Source of the DNA: Rhizobium etli_C
Lineage (GTDB): Bacteria > Pseudomonadota > Alphaproteobacteria > Rhizobiales > Rhizobiaceae
Strand: one strand, 5' to 3'
Assembly (NCBI RefSeq): GCF_014198605.1
Contig: NZ_JACIHU010000003.1
Length of the DNA: 64,000 nucleotides
Shown here piece by piece: positions 15,597 to 23,690 of this stretch; position 1 is the stretch's first letter, and each line of letters opens with the position of its first letter. The notes beneath the pieces are model-generated. The model had not been told where the DNA came from and ran no database searches. It was given only the letters and a program-made list of their open reading frames with translations. Both the position numbers and the translations under genes were made by a program.

Positions 15597-16550
15597 ATGC
15601 ACAATTATCTCGACTTCGAAAAGCCGATCTCCGACCTCGAAGGCAAGATCATCGAGCTGAAGAAGCTCGCAACGGAAGACGAGAGCATCGACACCACCGA
15701 TGAGATCAGCCGGCTGGAGGTTCGCGTCCGTGAGGCGATCGTCGAAATCTATTCCAAGCTCAATCCCTGGCAGAAGACGCAGGTCGCCCGCCATCCGCAG
15801 CGCCCGCACTTCGTCGATTACGCCAAGACGCTGTTCCAGGAATTCACGCCGCTGGCCGGCGACCGCAAATTTTCGGAGGATGCCGCGATCCAGGCGGGTC
15901 TTGCCCGCTTCCGCGGTCAGCCTGTCGCCGTCATCGGTCAGGAAAAGGGCAACGACACCAAGTCCCGCCTCAGGCACAATTTCGGCAGCCCCCGGCCGGA
16001 AGGCTACCGCAAGGCAATCCGCATCCTTGAAATGGCCGATCGTTTCGGCCTGCCGGTGATTTCGCTGGTGGATACGGCCGGCGCCTATCCCGGCGTCGGC
16101 GCCGAAGAACGCGGCCAGGCCGAGGCGATCGCCCGCTCGACGGAAATGTGCCTCGGCGTCAAGGTTCCCCTCGTTTCCGTCGTCATCGGCGAAGGCGGCT
16201 CGGGCGGCGCGATCGCGATCGCCACCGGCAACAGGGTCTATATGCTCGAGCATTCGATCTACAGCGTCATCTCGCCGGAAGGAGCCGCTTCCATCCTCTG
16301 GCGCGATTCGACCCGTGCCCGGGAAGCCGCGACCAACATGAAGATCACCGCCGAAGACCTGAAGTCGCTTGGCGTCATCGATGGCATCATTTCCGAGCCG
16401 CTCGGCGGCGCCCACCGGGATCCCGACAGCGTCATTGCCACAACCGGCGACGTCATCGCCAATGCGCTGGCCGAAATGGCATCCCGCTCCGGCGAACAGC
16501 TACGCAACGAACGGCGCCAGAAATTCCTCAACATGGGCCGGAATCTGTAA
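15597..16550 (+). CDS. accA: Acetyl-CoA carboxylase carboxyltransferase alpha subunit
   Basis: A 317-residue cytosolic subunit that, with AccD, transfers the carboxyl group from carboxybiotin to acetyl-CoA in the first step of fatty-acid synthesis. Landmarks: N-terminal YLDFEKPISDLEGKIIELK, RHPQRPHFVDYAKTLF, the oxyanion-hole glycine motifs (IGEGGSGGAIAIA), SPEGAASILWRDS and the C-terminal EPLGGAHRDP. The length is typical. It probably shares a transcript with xerD. Confidence 0.97.
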   Translation: MHNYLDFEKPISDLEGKIIELKKLATEDESIDTTDEISRLEVRVREAIVEIYSKLNPWQKTQVARHPQRPHFVDYAKTLFQEFTPLAGDRKFSEDAAIQAGLARFRGQPVAVIGQEKGNDTKSRLRHNFGSPRPEGYRKAIRILEMADRFGLPVISLVDTAGAYPGVGAEERGQAEAIARSTEMCLGVKVPLVSVVIGEGGSGGAIAIATGNRVYMLEHSIYSVISPEGAASILWRDSTRAREAATNMKITAEDLKSLGVIDGIISEPLGGAHRDPDSVIATTGDVIANALAEMASRSGEQLRNERRQKFLNMGRNL

Positions 16551-16745
16551 GGTCGGTTGCAACTCTTTGCCGATTGAGGCCAAACCTTGGCCACATTGAT
16601 GTTATCTCTAACATTTGCGCTTGCGGGGGCGTTCCTCACACGTCATAGGCTGGTAAGGATTTGTGAAGTATAAGCCGCTTATGATTCTGCCTCGTGCCAG
16701 GACTCCTTAGGCGACCGGGTCGCACTTCTTTATGGGCTAGTTTGG

Positions 16746-17978
16746 ATGCGCATACATCATTTTGCCTATGTTTCCCTCATGGCGCTGGCTCTTTCCAGCT
16801 GCAATGACGCGTTGGAAACCGCGCAGGTCGACCTTTCCAAGGTCAAGAACAAGGTCGAGCAGCCGCTCCCCCCGCATATCCTCACCGCCATGTCCGCCAA
16901 GGGCATGGACCGCAATTCGCCGATCATGATCCGCATCTTCAAGGAAGAAGGTGCCATGGAGATCTGGAAGGCGAAGACCGATAACCGTTTCGACAAGATC
17001 GCCGACTACAAGATCTGCGCCTGGTCCGGCCGTCTCGGTCCGAAGGTAAAGACCGGCGACCGGCAGGCGCCGGAAGGTTTCTACGACCTGACGCGCGCCA
17101 ACCTGAACCCCAATTCGAAATACTATCTGGCGATCAACACCGGCTTCCCGAACCGCTACGACGCGGCGAACGGCCGCACCGGCTCCGACCTGATGATCCA
17201 TGGCGCCTGCTCGTCCTCCGGCTGCTATTCGATGACCGACCAGCAGGTGCTGGAGATTTACGCCTTTGCCCGCGACGCCTTCAAAGGCGGCCAGGCGACC
17301 GTGCAGCTGCAGGCCTTCCCCTTCCGCATGACGGCGGAAAACATGGTCAAGCATCGCCTCGACACCAATTACGACTTCTGGAAGATGCTGAAGGTCGGCT
17401 ACGACAATTTCGAAGTGACGAAGCGCCCGCCCGAAGTGGCCGTCTGCGAGAAGAAATACGTCTTCAACCAGCAGGTAACCGATGGCGGCGCTTTCAATGC
17501 CGCCGGCAAATGCCCTGCCATGTCGACGCCGCCGGCGCTGACGGCCGCTCTTGCGTCCTACGGCAAGACCTATGATGCCGACTATGCCAAGGCGATGAGC
17601 AAATATGACGGCATGGCCTGGTACGACCCGTCCGAAGCCGAACGCAAGGCGGTGGTCGCCAAGCTGCGCAAGGGCCGCGAGCTGGCTTTCGCCCCGACCG
17701 GCACCTCGCTGGAAGCCGGTCGCATGGTCAAGGTCGCCGAACTCGAAGACCTGATGGCCAAGCGCACCGCCCAGGGCCTCGCCGCCAAATCAGCGCCGGG
17801 CGCCACGCCTGCTGCCCCTGCCCAGCCGCAGGCGCAGCCAATGGCAGTCGCTGCCGCCACTCCGGCGGTCGTGCCGGTGCCGACGCAGAACCCGCTGGCC
17901 TTTACCGCGCCCGAACCGCAGGAAACGGCGGAAGCCGTGGCAAAGAAGCCGTTCTGGAAATTCTGGGCGCGGAACTGA
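16746..17978 (+). CDS. L,D-transpeptidase (YafK-like) lipoprotein
   Basis: A 410-residue envelope protein. The lipoprotein signal ends ALALSSC with the lipid-bearing Cys19. A YkuD-type domain at residues about 58-200 carries the catalytic motif H152-G-A-C-S-S-S-G-C160, placing the nucleophilic cysteine at 160. From about residue 340 the tail is low-complexity Ala/Pro/Gln (APAQPQAQPMAVAAATP), then ends in a basic-aromatic KKPFWKFWARN. It probably cross-links peptidoglycan 3-3 or anchors outer-membrane proteins. The tusA-like gene follows after 5 bp. Confidence 0.85.
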   Translation: MRIHHFAYVSLMALALSSCNDALETAQVDLSKVKNKVEQPLPPHILTAMSAKGMDRNSPIMIRIFKEEGAMEIWKAKTDNRFDKIADYKICAWSGRLGPKVKTGDRQAPEGFYDLTRANLNPNSKYYLAINTGFPNRYDAANGRTGSDLMIHGACSSSGCYSMTDQQVLEIYAFARDAFKGGQATVQLQAFPFRMTAENMVKHRLDTNYDFWKMLKVGYDNFEVTKRPPEVAVCEKKYVFNQQVTDGGAFNAAGKCPAMSTPPALTAALASYGKTYDADYAKAMSKYDGMAWYDPSEAERKAVVAKLRKGRELAFAPTGTSLEAGRMVKVAELEDLMAKRTAQGLAAKSAPGATPAAPAQPQAQPMAVAAATPAVVPVPTQNPLAFTAPEPQETAEAVAKKPFWKFWARN

Positions 17979-17983
17979 ACGGC

Positions 17984-18208
17984 TTGAACCCCGTTCTCTA
18001 CGATCTTCGCGGCCTGAAATGCCCACTCCCCGTGATGAAGACACGCAGGAAGCTCGCCGCCATGGCAAGCGGCGCGCTCATCCTCGTCGATACCAGCGAC
18101 CCGCTGGCCGTGATCGACATGCCGCATTTCTGCAATGAGGACGGTCACGAGCTGGTCGAATCCGAAAAGACCGAAAACGGCCATCGCTTCCTGATCCGCA
18201 AGCGGTAA
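17984..18208 (+). CDS. TusA family sulfurtransferase-like protein
   Basis: A 74-residue protein with the TusA fold signature: YDLRGLKCPLPVMKTRRKLAAM, where the C-P-x-P cysteine is the persulfide carrier, then a glycine-rich strand (SGALILVDTSDP), and the C-terminal FLIRKR. It carries sulfur for tRNA thiolation or cofactor synthesis. The start codon appears to be TTG at 17984, five bases after the transpeptidase stop; no ATG gives a complete domain. Confidence 0.85.
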   Translation: MNPVLYDLRGLKCPLPVMKTRRKLAAMASGALILVDTSDPLAVIDMPHFCNEDGHELVESEKTENGHRFLIRKR

Positions 18209-18319
18209 AACTGTTCTGCATTAAATAGTCAGAGCAGATGCCGTCCTAAGCGGCATCCAATTTACCTGCCCATGTTCTCGCGGCTGGCGCCCGAAGCCAC
18301 TCCCGCGCCTAAAATTCAT

Positions 18320-18350
18320 CATACAACTACACAGCTTTTGTATGTTGACA
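18320..18350 (+). promoter_or_regulatory. Inverted repeat with adjoining -35-like box upstream of TRAP operon
   Basis: CATACAA (18320-18326) and TTGTATG (18338-18344) are perfect 7-bp arms separated by 11 bp, directly followed by TTGACA (18345-18350). A weak -10 candidate (TAGCCA) lies 17 bp further on. It lies about 300 bp before dctP, in the 441-bp gene-free stretch 18209-18649, which otherwise shows nothing I can recognise. It could be the operator for the GntR-family regulator encoded at the end of the operon, but this is inference. Confidence 0.3.
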
Positions 18351-18649
18351 TTATACTTGGCTGGTTCTAGCCATAGTGAGCCGGTCGGAGGAACGGCGAG
18401 AATAGAGGAGGCTGACTGATCCACACCTTCTGTTTCCACGAGAAAAGGTAAGCGTGCGCCATCAGATCCGATGAGCACGCCGAGACACTTTGCTGTGTCG
18501 CCATGAGCCTCTTTCGCGTGACGTTTCCATCGTGCCCATCCGTGGCCGTCCTTGGAAATCGCAGAAAGCAGGCGAAGCGTGCAGGGATCTTCAGCAAAGC
18601 CGGGATACGGACTTCTGAGAATAATCGTCATGCAAATTGGGAGGAGAGC

Positions 18650-19627
18650 ATGAAAAACTTTATTACATTGGCGGCCGGTCTTATGGTTGCCGCTTCATTC
18701 ATGAGCAGCGCCGCCAGCGCCCAAACGGTGCTGAAATCGTCCGATACGCATCCGGACGGCTATCCGACTGTTGAGGGCGTCAAATATTTCGGCGAACTGG
18801 TGAAGGAGCGCACGCAGGGCCGCTATTCGGTCGAAGTGTATCATTCCGCCCAACTTGGCGAAGAGAAGGACACGATCGAACAAGTACGCTCCGGCGTGAT
18901 CGAGCTCAATCGCGTGTCGATGGCGCCCTTCAACGGCACGGTGAAGGAATCGATCGTTCCGGCCCTGCCCTATATCTTCCGTTCCGAAGAACACATGCAC
19001 AAGGTCATGGACGGCGCCGTCGGCGATCAGATCAAGAAGGCGTTCGAACCGGCCGGCCTCGTGGTGCTCGCCTTCTACGATGCCGGTGCGCGCTCGTTCT
19101 ACAACAAGACGAAGCCGATCAATTCAGTTGCCGATATGAAAGGCCTGAAGTTCCGCGTCATCCAGTCAGACATCTTCGTCGACATGGTGGCGGCCCTCGG
19201 CGCCAACGCGACGCCGATGCCCTATGGCGAAGTCTATTCGGGGATCGAAACCGGCGTCATCGACGGCGCGGAAAACAACTTCCCGAGCTACGACACCGCC
19301 AAGCATGCGGAAGTGGCAAAGAACTACTCGCTCGACGAGCACACGATCCTGCCGGAGGTGTTCGTCATGAACAAGGCCGCGTTCGACAAGCTGAAGCCCG
19401 AGGATCAGGAGATCTTCAAGCAGGCAGCCAAGGACAGCGTCGGCAAGCAGCGCGAACTCTGGGCGGCCAAGGTGGCTGAATCGCGCGCCAATGTCGAAAA
19501 GCTCGGCGCGCAGATCACCACTCCGGACAAGCAGGGCTTCATCGACGCCATGGCTCCGGTTTACGAAAAGCACGTCAAAGACGACGTGCTGAAGAAGATG
19601 GTCGAGGACGTAAAGGCTGTGCAGTAG
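18650..19627 (+). CDS. dctP: TRAP transporter solute-binding protein (DctP family, probably hexuronate)
   Basis: A 325-residue periplasmic protein with the signal peptide MKNFITLAAGLMVAASFMSSAASA. The mature part has the DctP fold signature: SAQLGEEKDTIEQVRSGVIELNRVS, the R-V-I-Q-S-D substrate-arginine region (FRVIQSDIFVDMVAALGANATPMPYGEVYSGIETGVIDGAENNFPSY). The S-D-T-H-P-D-G-Y-P-T-V start resembles SBPs that bind glucuronate and galacturonate; this substrate call is by resemblance only. Start follows GGGAGGAGAG. It is first in the dctPQM-gntR operon. Confidence 0.9.
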   Translation: MKNFITLAAGLMVAASFMSSAASAQTVLKSSDTHPDGYPTVEGVKYFGELVKERTQGRYSVEVYHSAQLGEEKDTIEQVRSGVIELNRVSMAPFNGTVKESIVPALPYIFRSEEHMHKVMDGAVGDQIKKAFEPAGLVVLAFYDAGARSFYNKTKPINSVADMKGLKFRVIQSDIFVDMVAALGANATPMPYGEVYSGIETGVIDGAENNFPSYDTAKHAEVAKNYSLDEHTILPEVFVMNKAAFDKLKPEDQEIFKQAAKDSVGKQRELWAAKVAESRANVEKLGAQITTPDKQGFIDAMAPVYEKHVKDDVLKKMVEDVKAVQ

Positions 19628-19666
19628 CCTTCGCCTGCCTCCTTGCGCAGGGCGGCGTGACTTAGC

Positions 19667-19689
19667 GGGGTGGACGGTTTCTCCACCCC
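19667..19689 (+). promoter_or_regulatory. Intercistronic stem-loop between dctP and dctQ
   Basis: GGGGTGGA (19667-19674) pairs perfectly with TCCACCCC (19682-19689) around a 7-nt loop. It lies 40 bp after the dctP stop, has no T-run, and is followed by dctQ. Such hairpins commonly stabilise the upstream binding-protein message and explain its higher expression relative to the membrane subunits. Confidence 0.55.
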
Positions 19690-19768
19690 GTTTCACGCTC
19701 ACGCTTCGCACGCACCTTCATCCATCTCCCGACAGGGAGACTGCCCGCCCGATTTCGACGAGGCCCTC

Positions 19769-20347
19769 ATGTCGAATAACCTGACACCCGTCACCAACGT
19801 CCTGGCCCGCCTGAGCAACGCCGCCCTGTGGCTCGCCGGCACCGGCCTGATCCTGATGACGGTCTTTGTCGCCTGGCAGGTATTCTGCCGCTATGTATTG
19901 AACGACTCGCCGAGTTGGACGGAGCCGGGCTCGGTCATGCTGATGAGCTGGTTCATCTTCCTCGGCGCCGCCGTCGGCATCCGGGAGAACAATCATCTCG
20001 GTTTCGACGTGCTGCTCTACGTGCTGCCGAAATCCGGCAAGCGTGTCCTGCGCATGATTTCGGATGTGGTCATCCTCGCCTTCGGCGCCGGCATGATCTG
20101 GTACGGCGGCGCGCTCATGAGCCTGACCTGGAACACCACCCTGCCGTCGCTGGGCATCTCAGGCGCGTTCGATTATCTGCCGCTCGCCGGCGGCGGCGTC
20201 CTTGCTGTCATTTTCTCGCTGGAGCGCATTGTGCTTCGCCTCGCCGGCGAGCCGATCGACGACGTGCTGGATGAGATTCTGCCGGCGGAGATCGCCGTCG
20301 AGATCGAAAACATCAATGCCGACCCGAACGCCAATTTGAAAGTATAG
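19769..20347 (+). CDS. dctQ: TRAP transporter small permease (DctQ)
   Basis: A 192-residue inner-membrane protein with four hydrophobic segments, starting MSNNLTPVTNVLARLSNAALWLAG. It carries the DctQ signature around the second segment (VAWQVFCRYVLNDSPSWTEPGSVMLMSWFIFLGAAVGIRENNHLGFDVL). It pairs with the large permease at 20352. The C-terminal tail is acidic (DDVLDEILPAEIAVEIENIN). The start at 19769 is chosen over an earlier in-frame codon because the earlier one would run through the hairpin and lacks family residues. Confidence 0.92.
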   Translation: MSNNLTPVTNVLARLSNAALWLAGTGLILMTVFVAWQVFCRYVLNDSPSWTEPGSVMLMSWFIFLGAAVGIRENNHLGFDVLLYVLPKSGKRVLRMISDVVILAFGAGMIWYGGALMSLTWNTTLPSLGISGAFDYLPLAGGGVLAVIFSLERIVLRLAGEPIDDVLDEILPAEIAVEIENINADPNANLKV

Positions 20348-20351
20348 CGCG

Positions 20352-21632
20352 ATGGAACTCTGGATTCTGTTCGGTGTTTTCACCACCCTGATGCTGATCG
20401 GCACGCCGATCGCCTTCTGTCTCGGCGTCGCCAGCTTCGCCACCGTGGCCTATATGGGCCTGCCACCGCTGGTCATCTTTCAGCGGCTCAATTCCGGCAT
20501 GAGCGTGTTTTCGCTGCTCGCCATTCCCTTCTTCATCTATGCCGGCGACCTGATGGTGCGCGGCGGCATCGCGAGCCGCATCGTCGCCTTCGCAGCCTCC
20601 CTGGTCGGCCATGTGCGCGGCGGCCTCGGCCAGGTCAATATCGTCACCGCCACACTGTTCGGCGGCATCTCGGGTTCGGCGGTGGCAGAGGCCGCTGCCG
20701 TCGGGGGCCTGATGATCCCGCAGATGAAGCAGCGCGGCTATGGTGCCGACTACGCGGTCAACGTCACCTCGATGGCGGCCCTGATCGCGCTGCTCCTGCC
20801 GCCGTCCCACAATATGATCATCTATTCGATCTCCGCCGGCGGCAAGATATCGATCGCCGATCTGTTCACCGCCGGCGTCCTGCCTGGCCTGTTGCTCGCA
20901 GCCGCGCTCATGGTGACCGCCTACATCGTCGCACGCTCGCGCGGTTATCCGACGGAGCCGTTTCCCGGCTTTGTCATGGTGGCTCACCTGCTCGCCGTCG
21001 CGGTGCCCGGGCTTCTGCTGATCGCCATCATCTTCGGCGGGGTGAGGTCCGGCATTTTCACCGCGACGGAAAGCTCCTGCATCGCTGTGCTCTACGCGCT
21101 GCTGGTAACCCTCTTCGTCTACCGGCAGATGAGCTGGAAAGACTTCGTCCACGCCACGCAAGGAGCCGTGCGCACCACCGCAATGGTGCTCCTGATCATT
21201 GGCACCGCCGCCGCCTTTTCCTGGCTGATGGCCTTTCTCAAAGTGCCCGCCTCGCTGGTTATCTGGATGAAGAGCGTCGCCGACGATCCGCTGACGGTGC
21301 TGCTGCTGCTCAATGTGCTGATGCTGGTGCTCGGCACCTTCATGGACATGGGACCGACCATCATCATCTGCACGCCGATCTTCCTGCCGGTGGCACAGGC
21401 TTACGGTGTCGATCCGGTGCACTTCGGCGTGATCATGATCCTGAATTTCGGCATCGGGCTGAACACACCTCCCGTCGGGGCCGTGCAATTCGTGGCCTGT
21501 GCGGTCGGCAAGATTTCGGTCTGGGAGGCTATGCGCTCGATCTGGCCGTTCTACGGCGCCGGCCTCGTGGTTCTCGGTCTGGTCACCTACATCCCGGCAA
21601 TTTCGCTGTGGCTGCCGGCTGTGTTCAAATAG
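20352..21632 (+). CDS. dctM: TRAP transporter large permease (DctM)
   Basis: A 426-residue protein with about twelve membrane segments that forms the ion-coupled channel of the TRAP system. DctM landmarks are GTPIAFCLGVASF, the AIPFFIYAGDLM motif, LFGGISGSAVAEAAAVGGLMIPQMKQRGYGADYAVNVT, and the late GTFMDMGPTIIICTPIFLPVAQAYGVDPVHFGVIMILNFGIGLNTPPVG. It begins four bases after dctQ and is followed eight bases later by the regulator gene, so the four genes form one transcript. Confidence 0.95.
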   Translation: MELWILFGVFTTLMLIGTPIAFCLGVASFATVAYMGLPPLVIFQRLNSGMSVFSLLAIPFFIYAGDLMVRGGIASRIVAFAASLVGHVRGGLGQVNIVTATLFGGISGSAVAEAAAVGGLMIPQMKQRGYGADYAVNVTSMAALIALLLPPSHNMIIYSISAGGKISIADLFTAGVLPGLLLAAALMVTAYIVARSRGYPTEPFPGFVMVAHLLAVAVPGLLLIAIIFGGVRSGIFTATESSCIAVLYALLVTLFVYRQMSWKDFVHATQGAVRTTAMVLLIIGTAAAFSWLMAFLKVPASLVIWMKSVADDPLTVLLLLNVLMLVLGTFMDMGPTIIICTPIFLPVAQAYGVDPVHFGVIMILNFGIGLNTPPVGAVQFVACAVGKISVWEAMRSIWPFYGAGLVVLGLVTYIPAISLWLPAVFK

Positions 21633-21640
21633 GAGAGCGA

Positions 21641-22414
21641 ATGGCGGCCGATACAGCCATTGAATCAAGGATCGAGCGAAGGCCGAAACTCTCCGAAGGC
21701 GTGGTTTCGGCCATCCGCGCTCAGGTCGTGTCCGGTGCCTACGCGCCTGGGCAAAAGCTGCCGACGGAGACCCGGATGGGCGAGCTTTTCGGCGTCAGCC
21801 GCACTGTCGTCCGCGAAGCGATTGCAACCCTTGCCGCCGACGGCCTTGTCGAGGCTCGGCAAGGGGCTGGTGTCTTCGTCATGAATCATCCAACGATTGC
21901 CTTCGGCTCGATCAGCCTCGATGTCGGCAACAAGATTTCCCATGCACTCAACGTCATCGAAGTGCGCATGGGACTGGAGATCGAAAGCGCTGGACTTGCT
22001 GCGCTGCGACGCAATGCAGCTCAGGAAGCGCAGATCCATGAAGCCTTCTTCGAGTTCGACCGGCTGCTCGAGCGCGGCGAGGCGACCGGCAAGAGCGACT
22101 TCGCCTTTCACCGAGAAATCGCGACTGCCACGAACAATTCCTATTATGTGGAAGTTCTGGATGCGCTCGGCATGCGGGCGATCCCCTGCGATATCGCCTC
22201 ACCCTGGGGCACGGACAGCACGCTGTCGCGCGATTATCAGGAAGGCCTGCAGCGCGAGCATCTGGCAATCCTGAAAGCAATTTCGGCCGGTGACCCGGAA
22301 GCCGCCCGCGCCGCCATGCGGGCTCACCTGACCGCAAGCCAGGAGCGCTATCGCACGCTGCTGAGCGGCCAGCAGGCAAGGTGGCTTTCGGGCACCCGTA
22401 AACACAACGGCTGA
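21641..22414 (+). CDS. GntR-family regulator, FadR/FCD subfamily
   Basis: A 257-residue repressor-type protein. A winged helix-turn-helix at residues about 20-75 (LPTETRMGELFGVSRTVVREAIATLAADGLVEARQGAGVFV) is followed by an all-helical FCD ligand domain with the metal-binding pattern (EVRMGLEIESAGLAA, DFAFHREIATATNN, EHLAILKAISAGDPEAARAAMRAHL). Encoded last in the TRAP operon, it most likely senses the transported acid sugar or a breakdown product and controls this operon. ATG at 21641 after GGAG. Confidence 0.9.
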   Translation: MAADTAIESRIERRPKLSEGVVSAIRAQVVSGAYAPGQKLPTETRMGELFGVSRTVVREAIATLAADGLVEARQGAGVFVMNHPTIAFGSISLDVGNKISHALNVIEVRMGLEIESAGLAALRRNAAQEAQIHEAFFEFDRLLERGEATGKSDFAFHREIATATNNSYYVEVLDALGMRAIPCDIASPWGTDSTLSRDYQEGLQREHLAILKAISAGDPEAARAAMRAHLTASQERYRTLLSGQQARWLSGTRKHNG

Positions 22415-22445
22415 AGACGATCGCATCACAAAAACGTTGGAGCGG

Positions 22446-23666
22446 TTAGATCCGCACGCCTGGAATTGCGAGCGGATTGTCGGACAGCGCCGCGCGATCG
22501 GGCCTGTCGATGCGAGGCTTGCCGAGGAAGGCGTCGAAGAGATCCTTCACGAAGGCCTCGGGCAGATCCTTGGTGATCAGCACCATGCGCGTACGCTTAT
22601 CCTGCGGGTCCGGCCAGGCGGCAAGGCGTACCGGCGGGTGGAAGATGCTCTGGACGCCGTGCAGCACCAGCGGCCGTTCCGGCCGGTCGGAGACGGAAAC
22701 GATCGCCTTCATCCGCAGCAGCTTCTCGCCATGGGCCGAGCGCAGGAGATCGATGAACATCTCGAGCGCCGTCGGATCGATCGGTTTTTCCTCGATGATC
22801 GAGAAAGACCGGATCGAGGCATCGTGCCGGTTGACGTCGTGGCCGTGCTGGTGCGCGTGAGCGCCACCATGATCATGATTGTGATGATCATGGTGGTGGC
22901 CGTGGTGACCGCCAGCGTGATCATGATGGTGATCATGATCGTGATCATGATGGTGATCGTCATCATGAGCGTGGTGATGGTGATGCGCTTCGTGCGCATC
23001 CTCATCCCGCAGCCAGCGGCCGACATCGGCGATCTTCGTCGCCGGATCGTAGAGCCCGTTCACCAGCACCGCGGCGCTGCCGGCCTCGGTGCTGTCGGCA
23101 TCCATCATCGCCGCGCGCGGATTGAGCGCCCGCAGGCGCTGTTCCAACCCGGCCGTTGCGGCGGCCAGCGATGTCTTCGAGATGATCAGCCGGTCGGCGA
23201 CGGCCGCCTGTTTGCGCGCTTCCTCGTGATTGTCGAGCGTCTGCAGCCCATTGACCGCGTCGACCACGGTCACGACGCCGTCAAGCTCGAAATTGGTGGC
23301 GATGACGGGATTGCCCATGATCGCCTGCATGACCGGCGCCGGATCGGCAAGGCCGGTCGTTTCGATGACGACGCGCTTCACCGGCTTGACGCGGCCGGTC
23401 TGCACGGCATCCATCAGGTTCGCCAGCGTATCGACGAGCTCGCCGCGCACGGTGCAGCACAGGCAGCCGTCTGACAGCTCGATGATCGAATCGCCGGAGC
23501 TTTCGACCAGCAGATGATCGATGCCGACATCGCCGAACTCGTTGATGATGACGGCAGCGTCCTTCATCTCGGGGTCTTTGAGGATGCGGTTGAGCAGCGT
23601 CGATTTGCCGGCGCCGAGAAAGCCGGTCAGGATAGTGACCGGAATCCTGTCGTTGAGCGCGCTCAT
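22446..23666 (-). CDS. CobW/COG0523 GTPase with His-rich linker (metallochaperone)
   Basis: A 406-residue G3E-family GTPase. Walker A GFLGAGKST is at residues 15-23, and the metal site C-L-C-C at residues 68-71 (DGCLCCTVRGEL). A very His/Asp-rich linker spans roughly residues 225-285, followed by the CobW C-terminal domain (RSFSIIEEKPIDPTALEMF). Such proteins hand zinc or another metal to target enzymes; a role in cobalamin synthesis is less likely than in zinc homeostasis given the His linker. No Zur-type operator is evident. It is convergent with the TRAP regulator. Confidence 0.9.
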   Translation of the reverse strand: MSALNDRIPVTILTGFLGAGKSTLLNRILKDPEMKDAAVIINEFGDVGIDHLLVESSGDSIIELSDGCLCCTVRGELVDTLANLMDAVQTGRVKPVKRVVIETTGLADPAPVMQAIMGNPVIATNFELDGVVTVVDAVNGLQTLDNHEEARKQAAVADRLIISKTSLAAATAGLEQRLRALNPRAAMMDADSTEAGSAAVLVNGLYDPATKIADVGRWLRDEDAHEAHHHHHAHDDDHHHDHDHDHHHDHAGGHHGHHHDHHNHDHGGAHAHQHGHDVNRHDASIRSFSIIEEKPIDPTALEMFIDLLRSAHGEKLLRMKAIVSVSDRPERPLVLHGVQSIFHPPVRLAAWPDPQDKRTRMVLITKDLPEAFVKDLFDAFLGKPRIDRPDRAALSDNPLAIPGVRI

Positions 23667-23690
23667 CTCGTTTGACCTTAAATGCTTATC

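Noticed and set aside
20313..21668. 451-codon minus-strand frame rich in His, Gln and Glu
   Set aside because: Antisense to dctM. Its odd composition is the reverse complement of hydrophobic membrane codons.
22850..22990. Short-period direct repeats suggestive of a minisatellite or CRISPR
   Set aside because: They are GTGATCATGATG-like codon runs that encode the His/Asp-rich linker of the COG0523 GTPase; no spacers or cas genes.
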